From Aristolochia californica (taxonomy: Eukaryota > Streptophyta > Magnoliopsida > Piperales > Aristolochiaceae): a stretch of DNA of 64,000 nt. The stretch is from NCBI GenBank assembly GCA_029961685.1, contig JARWKL010000008.1, positions 31,559,619-31,623,618 on the forward strand, given 5' to 3'. Of the stretch, positions 57,426 to 64,000 are shown piece after piece (the stretch's first letter is position 1; the number at the start of each line of letters is the position of its first letter). The notes below the pieces were generated by a model. The model had not been told where the DNA came from, did no database searches, and saw nothing but the letters and a program-made list of their open reading frames with translations. The position numbers were made by a program, and so were the translations under genes.

Positions 57426-57753
57426 CTCTGTCTATTTAGATCTGTACCTTCCTCCTCTAACCCAGGGTTAATCCCAAGCACAGAGTAAAAGCATTGCGGT
57501 ATTCCTTTGATGCTTCACGGTCCATGTGTCCCTTGTTTCTGCCCGTTTATACCCAAGGAGGTTTCAGGGGTTTGTTTTCTTGGGACTAAATGTTGGAGCC
57601 CGTGGCAGAAGCTTAATGCTAGGAAATTGCACACCTCTCGGTGTCTTGGGTTTCCCATACCTGAAGGAGTAAGCATAAAGATCTAAACAGCTTTGATCTA
57701 AAGATAAACCCCTCGGGAATTACACTTCTTACTTATTTTTCGTAATCATCTCC

Positions 57754-57825
57754 ATGCTTGTGCTTTTTATAACTTTAGGTATAGTTCTTATCTGTTTAAT
57801 CCTCACTGCTTTTATTGTCTGCTAA
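57754..57825 (+). CDS. V4 leader ORF A (23 aa)
   Basis: Intact micropeptide ORF, same start and length as the others. Confidence 0.6.
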   Translation: MLVLFITLGIVLICLILTAFIVC

Positions 57826-57974
57826 GTTTTATAGATTGTGTGGCTTGGTGTTTGTTTTTGTGTTTATACATAAGGGTATATTAGGCTGGAAACTACTGGG
57901 TGAGGGCTAACAAACGCCTCTGCCTCTTCGGAGCCAAGCGTTGCTCCCGGAAGCCACAGCGCTGCTATACTTTT

Positions 57975-58106
57975 ATGTTTATTTGGTTAGTTAATAAAAT
58001 ATTAAGACAATTTTTTAGAATAATCTTACCCATATTACCTATATACTATATATATCTAGCTCTTTTTTACAACTCCATATATTATGGTAGAAGATTTAAA
58101 ATATAG
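57975..58106 (+). CDS. V4 leader ORF B (43 aa)
   Basis: MFIWLVNKILRQFF start, YYGRRFKI end, same length as V1 and the left palindrome arm. Confidence 0.6.
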   Translation: MFIWLVNKILRQFFRIILPILPIYYIYLALFYNSIYYGRRFKI

Positions 58107-58123
58107 GAACTTATACTAGTATC

Positions 58124-58252
58124 CTGTTTTTATTTATATTAGTGGTTGAATTATTTAATTACTTTGTTTTCCTGCCAGAACAATTAGAAAACCTTTTAGT
58201 TTCTTACATATTTTTAATTGCTAATATTATAGGTAGAATATTAGATACATGA
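58124..58252 (+). CDS. V4 leader ORF C, CTG-initiated candidate (42 codons)
   Basis: AUG-less frame opening after a TAA at 58097-58099; CTG at 58124; TGA at 58250-58252 overlaps the D ATG at 58249. D itself is frameshifted here after about 28 codons. Confidence 0.55.
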   Translation: MFLFILVVELFNYFVFLPEQLENLLVSYIFLIANIIGRILDT

Positions 58253-58472
58253 TCTTTGTTTTTCTAGCATTAACAATAGTTATTTGTAATCTTTTCATAT
58301 TTAGTATTATCAGTCTTATATTATCCTTTATTCCTACAGAAGACTAGTAGAAACCCCTAGGCAAATATTTATACCTAGAAGGCAAGTAATAAGAAAATCT
58401 CTTAATAATTCACCTTTAAATACTCCAGACTAGATTAAATTAAATTAGTACCCCCTTTAAATTGGTATCAGA

Positions 58473-58712
58473 ATCAACATCTTGTCCCTGTAAAGTTCTA
58501 GGAAGCTGTAAACAACCCAATAATTCTACAATTCTTGCCCTTGAACAATAGATAGACAACTCCATAGTCAAATTAGATAATAAATTGTTATGCTACGAAG
58601 AAATAGATGAAGCTCTAACAGAAGTTCCTATCCAACACTCCCAAACTTTTCCTGAAGCAGTAGTACATACAAGCTTAGTTCAAGTTTCCGTCCAAACAGA
58701 ACCTTACATCTA
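58473..58712 (+). pseudogene. pol linker fragment joined to primer site
   Basis: Same join as at 12558: the primer site runs into the protease-RT linker. After about 240 nt it switches back to leader (ORF C) sequence. Confidence 0.75.
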
Positions 58713-59067
58713 GAAAACCTCTTAGTCTCCTATATATTTTTATTTATATTAGTTGTGGAGTTATTTAACTATTTTGTTTTCTTACCAGAACAACTAGAAA
58801 ACCTCTTAGTCTCCTTTATATTTTTAATTGCTAATATTATAGGAAGAATCCTAGATACATGATCTTTGTTTTTATAGCATTAACAATAGTTATTTGTAAC
58901 TTTTTCATATTTAGTATTATCTGTTTCACTTTATCTCTCTATTCCTATAGGAGAATAGTAGAAACCCCTAGGCAAGTTTTTTTTCCCATAAGGCAAGTAA
59001 TAAGAAGATCTCCTAATAATTCTCCTTTAAATACTCCAGACTAAATTAAATTAGTACCCCCTAAATT
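58713..59067 (+). other. Second V4 leader piece with D
   Basis: Begins inside ORF C; a 28-nt ENLLVSYIF segment occurs twice (58713 and 58797), a small local duplication. Leads to D and a complete primer site. Confidence 0.65.
58859..59044 (+). CDS. V4 leader ORF D (61 aa)
   Basis: Intact: MIFVFIALTIVICNFF hydrophobic start, SYRRIVETPRQVF, basic tail, end NTPD. ATG overlaps the C stop. Confidence 0.6.
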   Translation: MIFVFIALTIVICNFFIFSIICFTLSLYSYRRIVETPRQVFFPIRQVIRRSPNNSPLNTPD

Positions 59068-59080
59068 TGGTATCAGAGCC
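59068..59080 (+). promoter_or_regulatory. tRNA-Met primer-binding site of V4
   Basis: Exact TGGTATCAGAGCC. Confidence 0.9.
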
Positions 59081-59087
59081 TTAAGAC

Positions 59088-59530
59088 CTGGAACCTTTTA
59101 AAAAAGTAGATTATTTAGACTTAAGAATTTCATCAAGATTTGATATAAAATACATAGGACCTAATTGTCTTAGGTGTCATTTTAATAGTGAAGAACACAT
59201 ATTACACGGAAATAATTCACAATTAAATACTATCGCAGATCTAATTATAAGTCTAGGCAATAATCTACAAAGCAAAGTAATAGAAATAGAATTTACTTTG
59301 AACAAACTACAAGACGAATTAAGAACCTTAAGAGTAAAAACAAAAAAACTCTCTGAAAATTTAGATTATCTAAAAACTAGTAAAGGATCGCAACAAAATA
59401 TTGATAAAGAGATAGATTTAATAACTCAGAAATTAAAAGCTGTCAAAATAGAACCTAGAACTTCATCATCAACAAAACCATGGCACTTTCACAGTGAGGT
59501 GAAGGATTTACCTCGGAAAAATTCTTCTAG
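59088..59530 (+). CDS. V4 VAP-like coiled-coil ORF
   Basis: AUG-less; CTG at 59088. Same start motif (YIGPNCLRCHFN) and coiled coil as V3, no internal stop. A 7-nt deletion near 59520 runs its end into the MP frame, creating an accidental fusion to 59684. Confidence 0.55.
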
Positions 59531-60609
59531 AAATCTTAATATAATAGATAGAATAACAGGAAGAAGAAGTGTAGACCAAAGACATATTCAGTTAGACGAA
59601 ATAATCGACATAGACCAAGATATTACTTTCTTCAGTAATAATCAATTAAATCTCCTTAATCCTAGACAGTTATATAGAACATGACCTTTGAATTTTAATA
59701 CTGGATTATTCAGACACTATAGGGAAATTCAAGTTAGTTGTGTAGGGCAGGATTCCGTCAACATAAACTTAATAGCAGAACAAGCTTTCAAAGAAATTAA
59801 GAAATTATATACTTTAATTCATTTAGGTTTAATTGTCATAGGGGTAAAAGGATTAGGACGAAAACACCTAGGAACCAAAACTCTGCTCCGCATCTATGAT
59901 GATAGATAGGCCGATCCTAAAAAAGCTATGTTAGGAATCACTGAAGTAGATATGAATCAGAACAGAGGAATATTTTATTGCTCCCCTGATTTCCTCATAG
60001 GACTACAAGATTTCAGAAAATATATTAAAATAGGTATTCAAACAAAAGGATATGAATCCTTTGTAGGAAACAATCTTTTATTATGTATTGGATTTTTAGG
60101 AAGATGTACTTGCTCCAGTACTACTAGGTTTAAAGTTAAAATAGATGATGTAGTTAATTTAATAGGTAACAAGGGAATTAAATTAATTAAGCCTATCAAA
60201 TATTCCCCAGATATCTTAGCTGGATTAGAATGGAACCTTAAATTCAGAGAAGAAAAAATAATTAGTCCTAAAGAAAGTATTATGTATACAGATACAAAAG
60301 GTAATATAAATATTAGATTTAATAGTTATGAACAAAAGAATACAGAGGACACAGAATCAATTTCTAGCGAAAAATTACGATTTAGTTCACATAGAAGGAG
60401 AATCAGAGACATATGAAATAATATACCCTAAAGAACTAGAATTAAAATTAACAGAAAAAGAAATTTTTCATTTAGAAGAACACTTAATTAAAAATGGAAA
60501 AATCCAAGAGGAAGAATATCTGTACTATGACCAAGAAACTAACATCAGAATAGGAAAAATGCCTCTAGAGCCAACAAAAGATGAAGAAACTATAAGTATC
60601 AAAGAATAC
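59480..60609 (+). pseudogene. V4 movement protein
   Basis: ACCATGG start, then the 7-nt deletion shifts frame; the MP frame carries TGA at 59682 and TAG at 59907, then the core and an extra A near 60373. MP tail and CP share one frame, as in V2. Confidence 0.85.
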
Positions 60610-61800
60610 ATGGATGAAGAAAGCTCTAATACTATTCCCCGAAATAGTTATATCACTTATCCACGAACTCCTCCTAGGGAAGTATATTATTCTGGTAATA
60701 TGCCAAGGATTCCTTATAGTGACCCAGTAACTTTTGATCACAAGATACGTCCCAAAGGAAAAAGAAAAGAAATAGAAAGACCTATAAAGTTTCAAGAAAT
60801 GGGCAAAGGAAATTTTTTTAATCTTTCAGCCCATGATCCCCAAGAATGGACAACAGTATTAGACCTTTGGAAAAATCAGGTAGTGTCAGACTATATTCAG
60901 AACTTTCAGTCTCAAGATGTAGAAGAAATGTACATATACTTGGAGACATTTTTAAGAGAAAGCGTAAAAGCTTTATGGGAAAGTTATGAAAGAGGGAATC
61001 CAGAAGAATTTGGCCATCTAATGAGCCTAGGATCCAATCCCTATAATTTTGTTAATAAATTTTATCAATTAGTAACAGGAGATGACCCTAATCTAGGATT
61101 TGGAACATTACAAAAAGATGCAGTAGTTTATTTAGAGCAACTTAGTTTACATAATTATAAATATGTTAAGAAATTTCTCCAAGATTACTTTTATTATACC
61201 TGTATTTAAGGAAATTCTTTCAACAAAGACTTAGGCACAAAGTTATTTAGGAAATTACCAGGAGCACTAGGAAAAGAAATATATGATAAATGGCAAAACG
61301 TAGAAACAACAAATCCTATAGCAGTGTATTCAATAGGACAAAGAACCAAGTTTATTATGACCATCCTTCAAGAAAAATTTACAGACATTCAAATACAAAG
61401 ACAACTTAAAGGAGATGATTATGGGTTCTGTAAGCAGATATATACTACCCAAGCTTATGGTCTAAAAGACTCGGACAAAAACTAAGAAAACATAAAAAAT
61501 ACTTCAAGAAAGGATACTTTATCCGTAGATTCAAAAGTAGGAAACCATATTTAAACAAAGATAGACATGTTAGAAGATTTAACCCAAAAAGAACCTATAA
61601 GAATAAACTTTCTTGCTATATTTGTGGCCAAACAGAACACTTAGCCAACACATGTCCCAAAAGACAAAACATTAACTCTAAGAGATCCAACCTTGTAGAA
61701 AATGTCCAACAAGATCTCATAGAAGTAGATGAATACATGTCAGATACGAAATCTATTTATAGCATAGTAAGTATCCAAAATGCACCTTTAGATTCTTCAG
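60610..61800 (+). pseudogene. V4 coat protein region, ends at gypsy G2
   Basis: Capsid arm, core and basic patch; TAA at 61207, frameshift near 61475, intact CCHC knuckle at 61614-61655, then the acidic start of the Cys-rich domain. The viral sequence stops at TTAGATTCTTCAGAT, joined to minus-strand gypsy RT. Confidence 0.85.
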
Positions 61801-62236
61801 ATCGTCTCCTTCAGCAATTTGAACTTTGTAATAACCACTTCGCAAATCCAATTTGGAGAAAAATTGCGCCTCTTTCAACTGATCATAGAGATCTGCAATA
61901 AGAGGAATAGGGTACTTATTCTTAATAGTTACCTTGTAGAGCACCCTACAATCGATGCATAGTCTCATACTTCCATCCTTCTTAGTCTGAAACAGTATAG
62001 GGGCCCCATAAGGTGATTTGCTTGGCCTTATGAACCCAGCGTCCAACAACTCACTGAGTTGTCTTCGCAGTTCATCCAGCTCTTTGGGCGCCATTCGTTA
62101 TGGTGCTTGTACTGGCATTTTTGCTTCGGGCTCAAGCTCTATGCAATGGTCCACCCCTCTCCTAGGTTGTAACCTCGCTGGAAGTTGTTCAGGCTTGACA
62201 CTCTATATTCATGAAGTACGACTTGTATCTCTTTAG
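61801..62236 (-). pseudogene. G2 Ty3/gypsy RT N-terminal part
   Basis: Minus strand [43 protein letters not shown]; same subfamily as G1 (35450-35830). It is cut at the viral junction before the active site. Confidence 0.8.
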
Positions 62237-62870
62237 GGGTAGGCATGACCTCCACCTGCTCTATAGCACAAATAGAAGCAATGTAAGTAGAGCGGCCTTG
62301 CTTAAGACCTTTCTTAAGCTGGAGGGCTGATAGCATTAAGTCCTTTTTTGTTACATCTTTGTTGTCAAGTTCAGAAATAGTACAAGGACTTTGCTCGTCC
62401 ATAATCCCCACTACGCCAACATGCGGCATTACAAATGCCTTACAAACCGTGAAAAACTCCATTCCCAAAATCACATTGAAATCATCCATGACAACAATAG
62501 TAAAATTCAGAAATACAACCCACTTGCCTATCTCCACCGGGACGTTCTTGGCAATACCTTGGACTTCACGAGCAGCAGAATTTACAGCTTTCATTTTGCT
62601 CCCATCTTTCTCTCCTCGTATATTTAGGTGCCTAGCCTCCTCCGACGAAAGGAAGTTGTGGGTGGCACCAGTGTCCACCACTGCTCTAACAATACGTCCA
62701 GCAAGTGTTAGAGAGATAAAAAGATGTTCTCTTAAGGGTCTTACCAGAAGTGGAGCAACCTTCTCCTCCTTTGAACGGACAGCAGCATGGAGAAGTGTTA
62801 AGGAGCCCAACCTAGGCTCAATCTTTCCATTGTTCACCTCAGTTTGAGCAGCATTGAGGAACCTCTTTCT
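62237..62870 (-). pseudogene. G2 gypsy retropepsin region
   Basis: Minus strand VVDTGATHNFLS with D-T-G at 62667-62675 and ILGMEFF. Open over 62139-63056 (305 codons), better preserved than G1, and linked in frame to the gag tail. Confidence 0.85.
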
Positions 62871-63108
62871 AAGACAATCCCTCGCATATGAAACAATGGA
62901 CCTTTTTTTGTTTGTCCCCTCATTTCTTCTCTTCCGGCCTAGCCTTGGCGTCCTTTGCCCATGACTTCTTCTCCCCTTTCTCCTTCTTCTTAAAATTCGT
63001 TTTACCATTGTTATTTTCCTTAGGCACTTTGTTAGCCGAATAATTCTTTCTCTCATATTCGGTTAAATTTTCAGCAGTAGATAAAGCTGAAGCTAATGTC
63101 TTTACTTC
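62871..63108 (-). pseudogene. G2 gag nucleocapsid remnant
   Basis: Lys/Arg-rich minus-strand segment matching G1 36500-36760. Ends in the palindrome. Confidence 0.65.
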
Positions 63109-63262
63109 CCATCTTCTCAATTCTTTGTCAGCCCACGGGAAGTAAAGACATTAGCTTCAGCTTTATCTACTGCTGAAAATTTAACCGAATATGAGAGAAA
63201 GAATTATTCGGCTAACAAAGTGTCTAAGGAAAAAAACAATGGTAAAACGAATTTTAAGAAGA
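62984..63262. repeat. 125-bp palindrome in G2 gag
   Basis: 62984-63108 and 63135-63262 are nearly identical inverted copies with a 26-nt spacer, so gag sequence turns back on itself before the LTR-like stretch. Confidence 0.9.
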
Positions 63263-63600
63263 AGGAGCAAATCAAGGGATTTGAATGGACGATCAAATCA
63301 AGGAGATTATATAAGGGAGGATCTCTGCTCTCATTGGACGGAAGCATGAGAGAAGGGAGGGGTTGAAGCCTATAAATACCAAGGCATTCAACCCTTGTAG
63401 ATTCATTCAGCATAGACGAGAGGGAGAGTTTTTGTAGAGTGCTGGCCTTCCACCTTGGACGGTCACTCCTTGTAATCTTCTCAAGTATTAATACAAGGTT
63501 ACTTTCTCTTCCTATTCCATTTTTTTTCTATCTTTCATTGCTCGTGCTTCATTTGAGAGGAAGGAGTTTGCAACGTTGTTCTAAGGGGTGAGAGGTTGTA
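63263..63600 (+). other. LTR-like promoter stretch
   Basis: TATAAATA at 63371, an AAGGAGATTATATAAGG word at 63300, and TTAATACAAGG near 63488 suggest an LTR or U3-R region in plus orientation. Its partner LTR is outside the window, so ends cannot be fixed. Confidence 0.45.
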
Positions 63601-63729
63601 CTACCTTTGACGAATTGAAGGTAGGCCATCACGTGAGTTGGAGTTCCGCTACCCAAGTGAGTTTAGGCTCATCTGACCTCGTGACAAACTGGGTGGGGGG
63701 CCTTGTACCTACCTCGACGGAGTCTCGAA

Positions 63730-64000
63730 ATGGCAGTGGAAGCTGATGCAGGCCCAAAAAGCCAAACAGCTCCTAAAGGCCCGTCTTTGCCGTGAGTGCC
63801 AGATTTACGAAATGAGGCAGAGGACGGAACTTAGAGCTATAGTTTCTGAGCTTGAGCACCGTGGGAGGTTGTTCAGCGAGCCCCAACTCTCTTTTCCATC
63901 AAATCCGTCGAGCAGTTGAAGGCTTTGGCTAATATGTCTCAATTTTCTGGAGGCTACGATCTGTGGTCGGAGGGGGATGAGACTCAGCTTTTTCATAACC
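63730..64000 (+). pseudogene. Putative gag start after LTR-like stretch
   Basis: ATG at 63730 starts MAVEADAGPKSQTAPKGP, then a stop; a shifted frame continues with a basic stretch (QMRQRTE-like). Position after an LTR-like stretch suggests retrotransposon gag. Weak. Confidence 0.35.

Larger units (their letters stand above)
57426..58472 (+). other. V4 leader, 5' truncated
   Basis: Starts within the V leader (GTCTATTTAGATCTGTACC) and runs to a truncated primer site TGGTATCAGA (58463-58472). It is closest to the right palindrome arm, sharing the D frameshift and the primer-site join to pol. The GC island lacks the AAGCCCTGA half of the hairpin. Confidence 0.8.

Noticed and set aside
59298..59684. 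Genuine VAP-MP fusion protein in V4
   Set aside because: Caused by a 7-nt deletion unique to this copy; others keep overlapping separate frames.

Overview
The window reads as AT-rich plant (eudicot-like) nuclear DNA, made mostly of nested and rearranged repeats. The plant assignment rests on degraded pieces of plant genes (XPB/ERCC3 helicase, a REF6/ELF6-type demethylase zinc finger, a Sec23-like first exon), on a hAT transposon, Ty3/gypsy and Ty1/copia fragments, and above all on many copies of an endogenous plant pararetrovirus (family Caulimoviridae). The species cannot be read from the sequence.

Layout. 1-5790: pararetrovirus copy V1 on the minus strand (pol, coat protein, movement protein, VAP-like ORF, primer site, leader, promoter). 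5826-9290: a short inverted RT piece, then V1c on the plus strand (RT/RNase H, TAV, promoter, a divergent leader). 9363-12558: a 3.2-kb near-perfect palindrome of leader plus movement-protein tail. 12559-20792: V2, a permuted but nearly complete plus-strand genome. 20793-23046: scrambled viral pieces between simple repeats. 23047-31220: V3, the most complete copy, in order promoter, leader, VAP-like, MP, CP, protease/RT/RNase H, TAV. 31221-37080: LTR-like inverted repeats, a decayed gypsy element G1 and a Sec23-like exon. 37080-55560: sparse host DNA with a complete-ended hAT element (40479-45685), an XPB pseudogene, two REF6-like fragments and a copia remnant. 55589-57425: gag/coat region of a second pararetrovirus-like lineage, fused to V4 (57426-61800: leader to CP), then gypsy G2 with a palindrome, an LTR-like stretch and a gag start to 64000.

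The virus. Combining distances from V2 and V3 gives a circular genome of about 8 kb. The long transcript would start about 30 nt after a TATA box, carry a leader of about 1.2 kb, pass the tRNA-Met primer site, and encode a polyprotein (movement protein, coat with CCHC knuckle, a second Cys-rich domain, aspartic protease, RT, RNase H), followed by a TAV/viroplasmin ORF. Every copy has stops, frameshifts or catalytic changes, so these look like dead integrants.

The most unusual feature is the leader. It holds a row of tiny hydrophobic ORFs (called A, B, C and D here), kept in length and residue character across copies. C has no AUG; it opens at a CTG a fixed 42 codons before a stop that overlaps the ATG of D. 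I know of no described caulimovirid with such a block, but I could not search. Breakpoints of several rearrangements fall at the predicted transcript start and inside the primer site, as expected for mis-joined reverse-transcription products.
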